64,000 nt of DNA. Source: Aquabacterium sp. OR-4 (lineage in GTDB: Bacteria; Pseudomonadota; Gammaproteobacteria; Burkholderiales; Burkholderiaceae_C). Of this stretch, positions 27,730 through 37,062 are shown piece after piece; position 1 is the stretch's first letter, and each line of letters opens with the position of its first letter. The DNA lies in contig NZ_JAOCQD020000001.1 in the NCBI RefSeq assembly GCF_025290835.2, forward strand, positions 1,240,001-1,304,000, read 5' to 3'. Below the pieces are notes generated by a model. It was not told the DNA's origin. It searched no databases and saw nothing but the letters and a program-made list of their open reading frames with translations. A program made the translations under genes and the position numbers.

Positions 27730-28523
27730 GCGCGCTGCTGGAAGCCAGGGATCTGAGCGTGCGCTTTGGCGGCGTGCTGGCGGTCAACAAGGTCAGTTTC
27801 GATGTGCAGCGTGGCGAGGTGTTCACGCTGATCGGGCCCAACGGCGCCGGCAAGACCACGGTGTTCAACCTGATCAGCCGCATCTACCAGCCCACCACCG
27901 GATCGCTGGCCTTCGACGGCCAGCCGCTCGATGCGCTGGCGCCGCATGCCATCGCGGCGCTGGGCATTGCACGCACCTTCCAGAACATCGAGCTGTTCGA
28001 GCACGCCACGGTGCTGCAGAACCTGCTGATCGGCCACCACATCCACTGCCGCGCCGGCTTCTGGAACAACCTGCTGTTTCTGCCCGCTGCCCGCCGCGCC
28101 GAGCTGAGCGCGCGCCGCCGTGCCGAGGAGGTGATCGACCTGCTCGACCTGCAGCACTACCGCGACAGCCATGTGGCGGGCCTGCCCTACGGCAAGCGCA
28201 AGGTGGTGGAGCTGGCGCGGGCGCTGTGCACCGGCCCCAAGCTGCTGCTGCTGGACGAACCCTCGTCGGGCCTGAACGTCGAAGAAACCGAGGACATGGC
28301 CTGGTGGATCCAGGACATCAAGACCGAACTGGGCATCACGGTGCTGATGGTGGAACACGACATGACCCTTGTCTCGCGCGTTTCCGACCGCGTATTGGCC
28401 ATGAACCAGGGCGAGGTGCTGGCGCTCGGCACCCCGGCCGAGGTGCAGGCGCATCCCGGCGTGATCGAGGCCTACCTCGGCACCGTGGACGATGTGTCCG
28501 CGCTGCGGAGGCAGGCGGCATGA
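27726..28523 (+). CDS. livG: Branched-chain amino acid-type ABC ATPase LivG
   Basis: A 265-aa cytoplasmic ATPase. Walker A is GPNGAGKT, the signature is LPYGKRKVVELARAL (the more common LSYG is replaced by LPYG) and Walker B is LLLLDEPSSGLN; the switch His is in VEHDMTLV. The start overlaps livM by 4 bp. Its stop overlaps the ATG of a 29-codon mini-ORF that leads to livF. Confidence 0.95.
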   Translation: MSALLEARDLSVRFGGVLAVNKVSFDVQRGEVFTLIGPNGAGKTTVFNLISRIYQPTTGSLAFDGQPLDALAPHAIAALGIARTFQNIELFEHATVLQNLLIGHHIHCRAGFWNNLLFLPAARRAELSARRRAEEVIDLLDLQHYRDSHVAGLPYGKRKVVELARALCTGPKLLLLDEPSSGLNVEETEDMAWWIQDIKTELGITVLMVEHDMTLVSRVSDRVLAMNQGEVLALGTPAEVQAHPGVIEAYLGTVDDVSALRRQAA

Positions 28524-28609
28524 GCGCGCCGGGCCGCTCCCCAGCGCGAATCCCGGCGCGAATCCCGGCGCGAATCCCGGCGCGCATCGCGCGGAGGGTC
28601 GTCCAATGA
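28520..28609 (+). CDS. 29-aa mini-ORF bridging livG and livF
   Basis: ATG 28520 overlaps the livG stop (ATGA), and the mini-ORF stop (28607-28609) overlaps the livF ATG at 28606 (ATGA). Three proline-arginine-isoleucine repeats (PARIPARIPARI) make up much of the product, which is short, very basic and unlike any family I know. Its likely job is to carry ribosomes across the 82-bp spacer so that livF stays translationally coupled to livG. Whether the peptide itself has a role is unknown. Expression is inferred only from the double stop-start overlap. Confidence 0.45.
   Translation: MSAPGRSPARIPARIPARIPARIARRVVQ
28544..28591 (+). repeat. 12-bp tandem repeat in the livG-livF spacer
   Basis: GCGCGAATCCCG occurs three times perfectly (28544-28579) and once degenerately (28580-28591). 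The unit is a multiple of three, so copy-number change would keep the bridging mini-ORF in frame. Confidence 0.9.
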
Positions 28610-29418
28610 GCGCCGTGCTGCAAGCCGCGGCACCGGCTGCCGCCGCCAATGAGGTCTTGCTCAGCCTGGCCAATGTGGAGAGCGCCTACGGCCCGATCAA
28701 GGCCATCCGCGGCGTCAGCCTGAAGGTGCGGCGCGGCGAGATCGCCACCGTGCTGGGCAGCAACGGCGCGGGCAAGAGCACCATCCTCAAGACCATCTCG
28801 GGCGTGCTCGACCCCTTGCGCGGCACGGTGCAGTTCAAGGGCCAGGACATCACCGGCCGCGATCCCGCCGAGATCGTGCGCCTGGGCCTGGTGCATGTGC
28901 CCGAGGGGCGCGAGGTGTTTCCGCTGCTGAGCGTGCGCGACAACCTGCTGATGGGCGCCTTCACCCGCAACGACAAGGACGGCATCGCGCAGGACATCGA
29001 GCGCGTGTTCGGCTACTTTCCCATCCTGAAGGAGCGCGAGCGCCAGGATGCCGGCCTGCTGTCGGGCGGCCAGCAGCAGATGCTGGCGATCAGCCGCGCG
29101 CTGATGGCGCGGCCCGAGCTGATCCTGCTCGATGAGCCCAGCCTGGGCCTGTCGCCGCGGCTGACCAAGGAGATCTTCGAGATCGTGGTGCGCATCAACC
29201 GCGAGCGCGGCACCACCATCCTGCTGGTCGAGCAGAACGCCAACATGGCGCTCAATGCGGCCGACTACGGCTACGTGCTCGAGAACGGCCGCATCGTCAT
29301 GGAAGACCCCTGCGATGTGCTGCGCGAGAAGGAGGACATCCGCGAGTTCTACCTCGGCATGAAGGAGTCCGGCGTTCGCGGCGAGCGCCGCTGGAAGAAG
29401 AAGAAGACCTGGCGATGA
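28606..29418 (+). CDS. livF: Branched-chain amino acid-type ABC ATPase LivF
   Basis: A 270-aa ATPase. Walker A is GSNGAGKST, the signature is LLSGGQQQMLAISRAL and Walker B is LILLDEPSLGLS. The N-terminal 17 residues form an Ala-rich extension before the usual LSLANVESAYG, and the C terminus is Lys/Arg-rich (ERRWKKKKTWR). Both ends are coupled: the start overlaps the mini-ORF stop, and the stop overlaps the ATG of the acyl-CoA ligase gene at 29415. Partner of LivG. Confidence 0.95.
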   Translation: MSAVLQAAAPAAAANEVLLSLANVESAYGPIKAIRGVSLKVRRGEIATVLGSNGAGKSTILKTISGVLDPLRGTVQFKGQDITGRDPAEIVRLGLVHVPEGREVFPLLSVRDNLLMGAFTRNDKDGIAQDIERVFGYFPILKERERQDAGLLSGGQQQMLAISRALMARPELILLDEPSLGLSPRLTKEIFEIVVRINRERGTTILLVEQNANMALNAADYGYVLENGRIVMEDPCDVLREKEDIREFYLGMKESGVRGERRWKKKKTWR

Positions 29419-31307
29419 GCACTTCACTCGACCCCCACCGCATCGTCACCGCCACCCGGCCCGGCTGGGTGCCCGAAAGCCTGCCTTTTGACACGGTGGC
29501 CAGGATGTTCTGGCACCGCGTGCAGGAGATGGGCGACGCGGTGATGATGCGCCAGAAGGACCTGGGCCTGTGGCGCAGCTACAGCTGGAACGAGGTGGCC
29601 AGCATCGTCACCGAGATCGGCGCCGGCCTGGCCAGCCTGGGCTACCAGCCGGGCGAGGTGATCTCGGTGCTCAGCAACACCTGCCGCGAGTGGGTGTGGA
29701 CCGATCTGGCCGGGCTCAGCATGGGCGGCGCGGTCAATGGCATCTACCCCACCGATGCCGCGGTGCAGGTGCAGTACCTGTGCGCCGATTCGGGCAGCGT
29801 GTTCCTGTTCGTCGAAGACGACGAGCAGCTCGACAAGTGGCTCGAGATGCGCGAGCAGCTGCCGCGCCTGCGCAAGGTGGTGGTGTTCGACATGGAAGGC
29901 CTGGGCCAGTTCGATGACCCGCAGGTCATCAGCCTGGCCGCGCTGCGTGCGCTGGGCCGCGACCACCTCGCGCAGCACCCGGGGCTGCTGGCCGAGCGCC
30001 TGGCCAGCCGCGGCCCGGACGATCTGGCGGTGCTGGTCTACACCTCGGGCACCACCGGCCGGCCCAAGGGCGCCATGATGCTCAACCGCAACCTGTGCGC
30101 GGTGCTGGCGTCCACCAACCCGGGCCTGTTCCAGGGCCTGCCCGAGGCCGAGGAGCGGGTGGCGTTTCTGCCGCTGTGCCACATCGCCGAGCGCCTGATC
30201 GGCGAATACGTGTCGATCTACCGCCGCTCGATCCTGAACTTCGTCGAGAACCCCGAGACGGTGTTCGAGAACGTGCGCGAGGTGCAGCCGCATGTGTTCT
30301 TCGCCGTGCCGCGGGTGTGGGAGAAGATGTACTCCAGCGTCAGCATCGCCTTGAAGGAGGCCGGCCGGCTGCAGCAGCTGGCCTACGGCTGGGCCATCGG
30401 CGTGGGCAGCCGCGTGGCCGCGCTGAAGGAGCAGGGCGCCACGCCGGGCGGCCTGCTGGCGCTGCAGTACGCGCTGGCCCGCATGGCGGTGCTGGGCAAT
30501 GTGCGGCGCATGCTGGGGCTCAACCGCGTGCACCTTGCGCTCACCGGCGCGGCACCGATCTCGCCCGAGCTGATCCGCTGGTACCTGGCGCTCGGCATCC
30601 CGCTGCGCGAGGGCTGGGGCATGACCGAGACCGCCGGCGGCGGCACCGTGACCCCGTACGACGCCACGCGGCCCGGCAGCATCGGCATTCCGGGGCCGGG
30701 CGTCGAGATGCGCATCGCGCCGGTCACGCACGAGATCCTGCTGCGCGGCGGCAACCGCTTTGCGGGCTACCTCAACCTGCCCGAGAAAACCGCCGAGGCC
30801 ATCGACGCCGAAGGCTGGCTGCACACCGGCGACGTGGGCCGGGTCGACGCGCAGGGCTGGTTCTACATCACCGACCGCATGAAGGACATCATCATCACCG
30901 CCGGCGGCAAGAACATCACGCCCAGCGAGTGGGAGAACCAGCTCAAGTTCAGCCCCTACGTCACCGACGCGGTGGTCATCGGCGACAAGCGCGCCTACCT
31001 CAGCTGCCTGGTGATGATCGACGAGGACAACGTGGCCCAGTGGGCGCAGGATCGCGACGTGCAGTTCAGCGACTTCAAGAGCCTGTGCCGCGCACCCGAG
31101 GTGATTGCGCTGATCGGCGACGAGATCGAGAAGGTCAACAAGGCCTTCGCGCGGGTCGAGCAGATCAAGCAGTTCCGGCTGATCGAGCAGCGCCTGACCG
31201 CCGAGGACGAGGAGCTCACGCCCACCATGAAGCTCAAACGCTCGCTGATCAACAAGAAGTACGCCGACTTGATCGAGGGCATGTACAAGGGCCAGGCCGC
31301 CGCCTGA
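29415..31307 (+). CDS. AMP-forming acyl-CoA ligase (long-chain FadD15-like)
   Basis: A 630-aa ANL-superfamily adenylating enzyme that activates a carboxylic acid to its CoA thioester. The P-loop VYTSGTTGRPKGAMM, the A5-type motif GWGMTETAGGG, TGDVGRVD and the C-terminal hinge/lysine region (DRMKDIIITAGGKNITPSE) are intact. The sequence is of the long-chain (COG1022) subtype. The gene overlaps livF by 4 bp, so the importer's cargo is probably a carboxylic acid that this enzyme activates on entry (inference). That would fit aromatic or fatty acids better than amino acids. The exact acid cannot be read from the sequence. Confidence 0.92.
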   Translation: MSTSLDPHRIVTATRPGWVPESLPFDTVARMFWHRVQEMGDAVMMRQKDLGLWRSYSWNEVASIVTEIGAGLASLGYQPGEVISVLSNTCREWVWTDLAGLSMGGAVNGIYPTDAAVQVQYLCADSGSVFLFVEDDEQLDKWLEMREQLPRLRKVVVFDMEGLGQFDDPQVISLAALRALGRDHLAQHPGLLAERLASRGPDDLAVLVYTSGTTGRPKGAMMLNRNLCAVLASTNPGLFQGLPEAEERVAFLPLCHIAERLIGEYVSIYRRSILNFVENPETVFENVREVQPHVFFAVPRVWEKMYSSVSIALKEAGRLQQLAYGWAIGVGSRVAALKEQGATPGGLLALQYALARMAVLGNVRRMLGLNRVHLALTGAAPISPELIRWYLALGIPLREGWGMTETAGGGTVTPYDATRPGSIGIPGPGVEMRIAPVTHEILLRGGNRFAGYLNLPEKTAEAIDAEGWLHTGDVGRVDAQGWFYITDRMKDIIITAGGKNITPSEWENQLKFSPYVTDAVVIGDKRAYLSCLVMIDEDNVAQWAQDRDVQFSDFKSLCRAPEVIALIGDEIEKVNKAFARVEQIKQFRLIEQRLTAEDEELTPTMKLKRSLINKKYADLIEGMYKGQAAA

Positions 31308-31436
31308 CGCCGCGCTGACGTTGATCTGACGCAGACCCCGGCACGCCCGCCTGGGCGCCAATGCCGCTGGAACGCCGCCGCGCCTTCATCCGCACACCCC
31401 GATGGCGTGGGCACCGGCAGCCTCTGGAAGGTGAAC

Positions 31437-32561
31437 ATGCGTCACAAGCACGCGCTGCGCGCCGGGCCCGCACCCGGCCGCTGGCCAGGCGCCGAACCAT
31501 GGCAAACGCCGGCGCTGGCCAGTGCCGCGCTGATCCACGCGCCGATTCACGCGCCGATCGACGCGCTGAGCGATCTGCTGGATGCCGTGGCCGCCGGCGA
31601 CGGCGCATCGCGCGAGGGCCTGGTGGCCGTGCTCAACGGCCTGCTGGGCGACCACCTGCAGCGCGCCGAGCATGCGCTGGCCACGCCCATGCAGTGGCGC
31701 CACCAGGCGGCAGCGCTGGATCTGGCGGCGCCCGGTCTGCAGGCCCGGCCGCGCGTGCTGCTGATGGTGCACGACCTGTGCCTGAACGAGGCCGGCTGGC
31801 AGCGCGAGGGCCACGAGCACGGGCCGCTGCTGGCCCGCCACCTGGGCGCCACGCTGCTGCACCTGCGCTACAACAGCGGCCTGTCGGTGGCCGCCAATGG
31901 CGCGCGGCTGAACCACATGCTGGAGGCGCTGGCGCACGACTGGCCCGTGAGCCTGCAGGCGCTGGACATCGTGGGCCACGGCATGGGCGGTCTGGTGGCC
32001 CGCAGCGCCTGCGCCCAGGCGGCCGTGGGCGGCGCGCGCTGGCCGGCCCGGCTGCGCCGCCTGGTGTTTCTGGGCACGCCGCAGCTGGGCCTGCCGCTCG
32101 AGCGCATGGGCTCCTGGCTGCGGCGCGTTTTGGGGCTGCGCTCGGCCTCGGCGCCCCTGGCCCGGCTGGCCGGCTGGCGCAGCGCCGGCATGGCCGATCT
32201 GCGCCATGGCGATCTGCTGCCGCCGGGCGGGCAGGGCGGCCGCGGCCGAGGGCAGCCACCGCAGCCACTGCGCCACGCGCAGCCACCACTGCCACCACTG
32301 CCGCCCGGCGTGGCCTGCCACGCCATCGCCGGCTGCCTGGGCAGCCGGCTGCACAGCGCCCGGCGCGGCGATGGCCTGGTGCCGCTGGCCAGCGCGCTGG
32401 GCCAGCAGCCGCGCAGCGCGCTGGGCCAGCAGCCGCGCAGCGCGCTGGTGCCGCCGCTGCCGGCCACCGCCTGCTGGGTGGGCGAGGGCCTGCACCATCT
32501 TGATCTGCTGTCCAGCGCCCTGGTCTACCGGCGGCTGCTGTATGCCTTGTCGGATGGCTGA
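31437..32561 (+). CDS. Alpha/beta-hydrolase-fold protein, likely lacking the nucleophile serine
   Basis: A 374-aa protein starting at ATG 31437, five bases after GGAAGG. Similarity is to PGAP1-like lipases and esterases: oxyanion region LLMVHDLCLNEAGWQ, elbow LDIVGHGMGGLVARSA, and LVFLGTPQLGLPLERMGSW. The elbow reads G-H-G-M-G-G, where active relatives have G-H-S-M-G-G; the codon is GGC, so the Ser is replaced by Gly. A late GDGLVPL and a final GLHHLDLL could hold the Asp and His. Near the end a 24-bp repeat (32391-32438) duplicates the octapeptide SALGQQPR. The protein may be a non-catalytic homologue or use another residue. It follows the acyl-CoA ligase gene by 129 bp. Confidence 0.8.
   Translation: MRHKHALRAGPAPGRWPGAEPWQTPALASAALIHAPIHAPIDALSDLLDAVAAGDGASREGLVAVLNGLLGDHLQRAEHALATPMQWRHQAAALDLAAPGLQARPRVLLMVHDLCLNEAGWQREGHEHGPLLARHLGATLLHLRYNSGLSVAANGARLNHMLEALAHDWPVSLQALDIVGHGMGGLVARSACAQAAVGGARWPARLRRLVFLGTPQLGLPLERMGSWLRRVLGLRSASAPLARLAGWRSAGMADLRHGDLLPPGGQGGRGRGQPPQPLRHAQPPLPPLPPGVACHAIAGCLGSRLHSARRGDGLVPLASALGQQPRSALGQQPRSALVPPLPATACWVGEGLHHLDLLSSALVYRRLLYALSDG
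32391..32448 (+). repeat. 24-bp tandem repeat in the hydrolase-like gene
   Basis: A 24-bp unit beginning AGCGCGCTGGGCCAGC is present twice perfectly (32391-32414, 32415-32438), then ten bases of a third copy. It is in frame and adds Ser-Ala-Leu-Gly-Gln-Gln-Pro-Arg to a loop before the last helix of the fold. Confidence 0.9.
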
Positions 32562-32596
32562 CAGCCGCTTTCAGGGGGCTGCCGCACAATCGCCGC

Positions 32597-33742
32597 ATGT
32601 CTGCTCCCGCCCCTTCGGCCGACGGCCGGCCCGATCTGCCCCCCGAGACGCCCGACGAAACCGCCGCCGAGCCGCCCTACAAGCTCGACTACCCCTGGGA
32701 CGCACCGCCGCAGCCGGGTGAGCCACGCGAGGTGGCGCCCGGCGTGCTGTGGCTGCGCATGCCGATGCCCTTTGCGCTGAACCACATCAACCTGTGGCTG
32801 ATCGCCGACGACGACGCGCAAGGCCCCGGCTGGGCCCTGGTGGACACCGGCACCAAGACACCCGAGGCGCTGGCCGTGTGGCGCGGCCTGATCGCCCCCG
32901 ACGGGCCGCTGGCCGCCACGCCGCAGGGCGCACGCATCACCCGCATCTTCTGCACCCACATGCACCCCGACCACGTGGGCATGGCCGGCTGGCTGACGCG
33001 CAAGTTCCAGTGCCGGCTGTGGATGACCCGGCTCGAGTACCTGACCTGCCGCGTGCTGGCCGCCGACACCGGCCGCGAGGCCCCCGAAGACGGCGTGCGC
33101 TTCTACCGCCAGTGCGGCTGGCCCGAAGAGGCGCTGGATGTGTACCGCGCGCGCTTCGGTGGCTTTGGCAAGTACGTGCACCCGCTGCCCGAGAGCTTTC
33201 GCCGCATTGCCGACGGCGAAAGCCTGCGCATCGGCGCACACGACTGGCGGGTGATGGTCGGCCGCGGCCATTCGCCCGAGCATGCCTGCCTGGTGAGCGA
33301 GGCACTGGGCGTGCTGATCTCGGGCGACCAGGTGCTGCCACGCATCTCGTCGAACGTCAGCGTGTTTCCCACCGAGCCCGATGCCGATCCGCTGGGCGAC
33401 TGGATCGAGTCGCTCGAGCGCTTTCACCGCACGCTGGGCGACGATCTGCTGGTGCTGCCGGCGCATGGCGAGCCGTTTCGCGGCCTGCATGCGCGGCTGC
33501 AACGCCTGATGCGCGGCCACCACCGCGGCCTGCAGCGCCTGTCACGCACGCTGCGCGAAGGGCCGCGCCGCGCCATCGATGTGTTCGGCGCCTTGTTCGC
33601 GCGGCCCATCGACGGCAAGGGCGAGCTGCTGGGCATGGCCACCGGCGAAAGCCTGGCCCACCTGAACCACCTGGTGCAGCGCGGCGAGGTGCGCGCCGAG
33701 CCCGACGCACAAGGCGTGCGCTGGTACCACTGGGCGGGCTGA
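32597..33742 (+). CDS. MBL-fold metallohydrolase
   Basis: A 381-aa metallo-beta-lactamase-fold enzyme. The metal motif H-x-H-x-D-H is CTHMHPDHVG, and further ligands are seen in VGRGHSPEHACL, ISGDQVLP and VLPAHGEPF. An extended N terminus (about 45 residues, Pro-rich) and a C-terminal winged-helix-like segment (GELLGMATGESLAHLNHLVQ) match the SoxH/LACTB2-like branch common in Burkholderiales. It probably hydrolyses a thioester or ester. The start ATG 32597 is 35 bp after the hydrolase-like gene, so the two may be co-transcribed. The substrate is unknown. Confidence 0.9.
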   Translation: MSAPAPSADGRPDLPPETPDETAAEPPYKLDYPWDAPPQPGEPREVAPGVLWLRMPMPFALNHINLWLIADDDAQGPGWALVDTGTKTPEALAVWRGLIAPDGPLAATPQGARITRIFCTHMHPDHVGMAGWLTRKFQCRLWMTRLEYLTCRVLAADTGREAPEDGVRFYRQCGWPEEALDVYRARFGGFGKYVHPLPESFRRIADGESLRIGAHDWRVMVGRGHSPEHACLVSEALGVLISGDQVLPRISSNVSVFPTEPDADPLGDWIESLERFHRTLGDDLLVLPAHGEPFRGLHARLQRLMRGHHRGLQRLSRTLREGPRRAIDVFGALFARPIDGKGELLGMATGESLAHLNHLVQRGEVRAEPDAQGVRWYHWAG

Positions 33743-33772
33743 ACGCGAGGCGGCCAGCCGGCTCAGGCCGGC

Positions 33773-33794
33773 GGGCCATCAGGCCCGATGGCCC
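33773..33794. terminator. Hairpin between convergent MBL and chemoreceptor genes
   Basis: A perfect 8-bp stem GGGCCATC/GATGGCCC (loop AGGCCC) ends one base before the chemoreceptor stop, and a GCCGGC/GCCGGC stem lies just before it. Placement between convergent genes suits a two-way terminator, but no T-run is present. Confidence 0.4.
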
Positions 33795-35720
33795 TCAGGC
33801 CGCGGTGCGAAAGCGCGCCACGGCGCCCACCATGCGTTCGGCCTGATCGCGCAGGCTGGCGGCGGCCGCGGCGCTTTCTTCCACCAGCGCGGCGTTCTGC
33901 TGCGTCGAGTGGTCGAGCTGGCTGACCGAGGCGTTCACCGTGGCCAGGCCGCTGGCCTGCTCGGCCGTGGCGCGGCCGATCTCGCCGACCAGGCTGCTGA
34001 CATGGCTGACCTGGCCCACGATCTGCTGCATGGTGTCGCGGGCCTCGTTCACCAGCGCGGCGCCACCGGCCACGGTGGTGGCGCTGTGGCCGATCAGCGA
34101 CTTGATCTCGCGCGCCGCGCCGGCCGAGCGCTGCGCCAGGCTGCGCACCTCGCTGGCCACCACGGCAAAGCCGCGGCCCTGCTCGCCGGCCCGGGCGGCC
34201 TCCACCGCAGCGTTGAGCGCCAGGATGTTGGTCTGGAACGCGATGCCGTCGATGGTGCCGATGATGTCGCCGATCTTGCGCGAGCTGTCGCTGATGGCGT
34301 CCATGGTGCTGGCCACACGCAGCATCAGCGCGCCGCCCTGGCCGGCGGTGGTGCTGGCCTGGCTGGCCAGCGTGGTGGCCTGGCTGGCGTTGTCGGCGTT
34401 GAGCCGCACCGTGCTGGTCAGCTGCTCCAGCGACGAAGCCGCCTGCTGCAGATTGGCCGCGGCATGCTCGGTGCGGCTGCTCAGGTCGGCGTTGCCGCCG
34501 GCGATCTCGGCCGAGGCGGTGCCCAGCGCGCTGCCGCTGGCCTTGACCTCGCTGACCATGCCGGTCAGCTGGCGCATGGCCTGGGCAATGCCATGGGCCA
34601 GCTGGCCCATCTCGTCGCGCGCCTCGGTGTGCACGCGGTGGTCCAGCTCGCCGCGGGCCAGGGCCTGCAGGGCGGCCAGCGCACCGGCCGTGCCGCGGCC
34701 GATGCTGCGGGTGATGGCCGCCACGGTCAGCATGACCGTGCCCAGCATCAGCAGCAGCAGCGCAAGGGTCAGCACCAGCTCGTTGCGTGCGCCGGCCACG
34801 CGCTCGTTGAGCTGGCGGCTCACGCTGGCGAAGGCCAGGTCGGTGAAGCTGTACTGGGCGTCGATGAAGCCGCTCATCGCGTCGAAATAGGCCACCGGCG
34901 GCTGGTTGGGGGTCTCGGGATCGATCAGCTGGCTGCGCACCATCGCCACGGCCTGGTCGATGGCGGTGCGGGCCGACTTCATCGGTGCGGCCAGCGTGCT
35001 GGCGGTGGCGGGGTCGGCGATGGCCAGCTGGTCGACATAGCGCAGGTACTCCAGCTCCAGCTGGGCGATGCGCTCGAGCAGGGTCTGCAGGCGCACCCGC
35101 TCGGCGGGCGTGATGCTCTGGCGCTTGAGCAGCACCGTGCCGGTGGCGCGCGCCTGACCCATCAGCTCGCTGATGCGCGGCAGGGTGTCCACCAGCGCCG
35201 CAATCAGGTAGTAGGTGCCGGGCTCGGGATCGAGGATCAGCGTGGCGCCATCGGCCACGTCGGCCAGCATGCGCTGCGCCATGCTCACCAGCTCGGTGTG
35301 GCGCTTGAACGAATCGGGCAGCGGCAGGCCGCGTGTGGCGACATCGCGCCGCAGCTCCTGCCAGCCCTGCTCGAGCGTGCGGCGGCGCTCGCCCGCCGCG
35401 CCGGCGGCATAACGCGCGGTCTCGGTCATGGCGGTGGCCAAGGCCTTGTCAAGCTCGGCGGCCTGCGCTTCGCGGCGGGCGCCCAGCGCGTCGTTGCCGC
35501 CCAGCCAGCCGGCGCTGAGGCCGCGGTGGGTCTGGGTGTGGCGCATCAGGCCCAGCACGGCGCCCAGGGCGGGCACGCCGGCCTGCTCGGTGCGGGCGGT
35601 CTGGTAGTCGCTCCAGATTCTGGTGAGCACCATGCCGGCCATCGGCATGGTGAACAGGCCGAACACCAGCGCCAGCAGCAGCACCTTGTGCGCAATGCGC
35701 AGGTCACGGAAGAAAGTCAT
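33795..35720 (-). CDS. Methyl-accepting chemotaxis protein with NIT-like sensor
   Basis: A 641-aa receptor beginning at ATG 35720 ([21 protein letters not shown]). TM1 is followed by a long helical periplasmic domain whose [19 protein letters not shown] resembles the nitrate/nitrite-sensing (NIT-like) fold. TM2 ([21 protein letters not shown]), HAMP and the signalling hairpin ([20 protein letters not shown]) follow. There is no C-terminal pentapeptide. It is a different receptor type from the one at 8451. Nitrate sensing is suggested by the fold only. The 292 bp upstream hold its promoter and the end of the BtuF-like gene; no clear motif was seen. Confidence 0.9.
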   Translation of the reverse strand: MTFFRDLRIAHKVLLLALVFGLFTMPMAGMVLTRIWSDYQTARTEQAGVPALGAVLGLMRHTQTHRGLSAGWLGGNDALGARREAQAAELDKALATAMTETARYAAGAAGERRRTLEQGWQELRRDVATRGLPLPDSFKRHTELVSMAQRMLADVADGATLILDPEPGTYYLIAALVDTLPRISELMGQARATGTVLLKRQSITPAERVRLQTLLERIAQLELEYLRYVDQLAIADPATASTLAAPMKSARTAIDQAVAMVRSQLIDPETPNQPPVAYFDAMSGFIDAQYSFTDLAFASVSRQLNERVAGARNELVLTLALLLLMLGTVMLTVAAITRSIGRGTAGALAALQALARGELDHRVHTEARDEMGQLAHGIAQAMRQLTGMVSEVKASGSALGTASAEIAGGNADLSSRTEHAAANLQQAASSLEQLTSTVRLNADNASQATTLASQASTTAGQGGALMLRVASTMDAISDSSRKIGDIIGTIDGIAFQTNILALNAAVEAARAGEQGRGFAVVASEVRSLAQRSAGAAREIKSLIGHSATTVAGGAALVNEARDTMQQIVGQVSHVSSLVGEIGRATAEQASGLATVNASVSQLDHSTQQNAALVEESAAAAASLRDQAERMVGAVARFRTAA

Positions 35721-36012
35721 GTCGGTAGCCTCGGGCAATGAACGGCCCAACCCCATGACTGCCAGGCGGGACGCGCGGTATTGCGCTGGTTGTCGGCAGG
35801 CAGGCCCTGCGGCTTGAGCGGTCTTTTGCGCAAAGGGCGCGCCGTCGGGCCTGCCCCGCCGCCACGGCACTGTTGCGGTGCATTTCGCGCAGCTTGGCCG
35901 CTGAACGGCGAGCGATGGCCGCTAGGGTGACAGCCAATCGCGGCCCGGGTGGCCGCTGGCCTGGTGTGCTATGTCGGCGACACCGCGGCCCGCCGCGCGG
36001 CCGCGGCGGCCA

Positions 36013-36885
36013 CTACCGCAGGCCGCCCTGGCGTGCCGCCCAGCCGCCGATGATGGCTTGCAGGCGGGCCAGGCCGTCGGTCAGCGCGGCCGGCCCGGGT
36101 TGCAGGATCAGCGGCGACTTGACCTCGTGCAGCTCGCCATCGCGCACCGCCGGCACCGCCTGCCAGCCGGGGCGGGCGGCCACCTGCTCGGGCCGGAACT
36201 TCTTGCCGCACCACGAGCCGATGATGATGTCGGGGGCCGCAGCGATCACCTCGGCCGGGTCGGCCACGATGCGCTCGCGCGCCAGCGAGGCGGCAGCCCG
36301 CTGCACAAACACGTCGTCACCGCCGGCCACCGCCACCAGCTCGCTGACCCAGCGGATCGCGCTGATCTGCGGGCTGTCCCATTCCTCGAAGTACACCCGT
36401 GGCCGCCGCGCCAGGCCCGCGGCCTGCGCGCGCGCCTGCGCCAGCCGCGCGGCGAGCGTGTCGGCATAACGCGCCCCGTCATCGGCCGCGTCCACCAGGG
36501 CGCCCAGCCGGCGCACATAGTCGAGGATGCCGTCGACGCTGCGGTGGTTGCTGATCCACACCTCGACGCCGGCGCGGATCAAGGCGGCGGCAATGTCGGC
36601 CTGGATGTCGGAAAAGCCGATGGCCAGGTCGGGCTTGAGCTCGAGAATGCGCTCGATCTTGGCGCTGGTGAAGGCGCTGACCCGCGGCTTGTCGCGCCGC
36701 GCCTGGGGCGGGCGTACCGTGAAGCCCGAGATGCCGACAATGCGCGCCTGCTGGCCCAGCGCATACAGCACCTCGGTGGGCTCTTCGGTCAGGCAGACAA
36801 TGCGCTGCGGTCCGCGCCGGGATGGCAGGATGGCAGGTGGGTCGGCGGGCAGTTCGATGGGCAGTTCGGCAGTCACGCCCGGCAT
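36013..36885 (-). CDS. BtuF-like helical-backbone metal/cobalamin-binding protein, no signal peptide
   Basis: A 290-aa protein with the two-lobe class III binding-protein pattern: RIVCLTEEPTEVLYALGQQ, the long linking helix (ARYADTLAARLAQARAQAAG), YFEEWDSPQISAIRWVSELV and PDIIIGSWCGKKF. This is the BtuF/FecB family (cobalamin or Fe-siderophore). The N terminus (MPGVTAELPIELPADPPA) has no hydrophobic segment, so it is probably cytoplasmic unless the true start lies elsewhere. No permease or ATPase gene is adjacent. Ligand and role are unknown. Confidence 0.85.
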   Translation of the reverse strand: MPGVTAELPIELPADPPAILPSRRGPQRIVCLTEEPTEVLYALGQQARIVGISGFTVRPPQARRDKPRVSAFTSAKIERILELKPDLAIGFSDIQADIAAALIRAGVEVWISNHRSVDGILDYVRRLGALVDAADDGARYADTLAARLAQARAQAAGLARRPRVYFEEWDSPQISAIRWVSELVAVAGGDDVFVQRAAASLARERIVADPAEVIAAAPDIIIGSWCGKKFRPEQVAARPGWQAVPAVRDGELHEVKSPLILQPGPAALTDGLARLQAIIGGWAARQGGLR

Positions 36886-37062
36886 TGTGCCCAGCGTTCA
36901 GCAGGCACTGAACCACGGGGCGTCAAGCCGGCCGGCGGCGGTCGGCCCGGCCGGGTTGATGTGATAAAAACGTGGGCCTCAGAGGGGCAAGATGGCTGCT
37001 CGACAGCCGCGTTTATCCCAGGAACGCCCGGCGCCGGCCGGGCCATGGGCGGGAGCACAACG

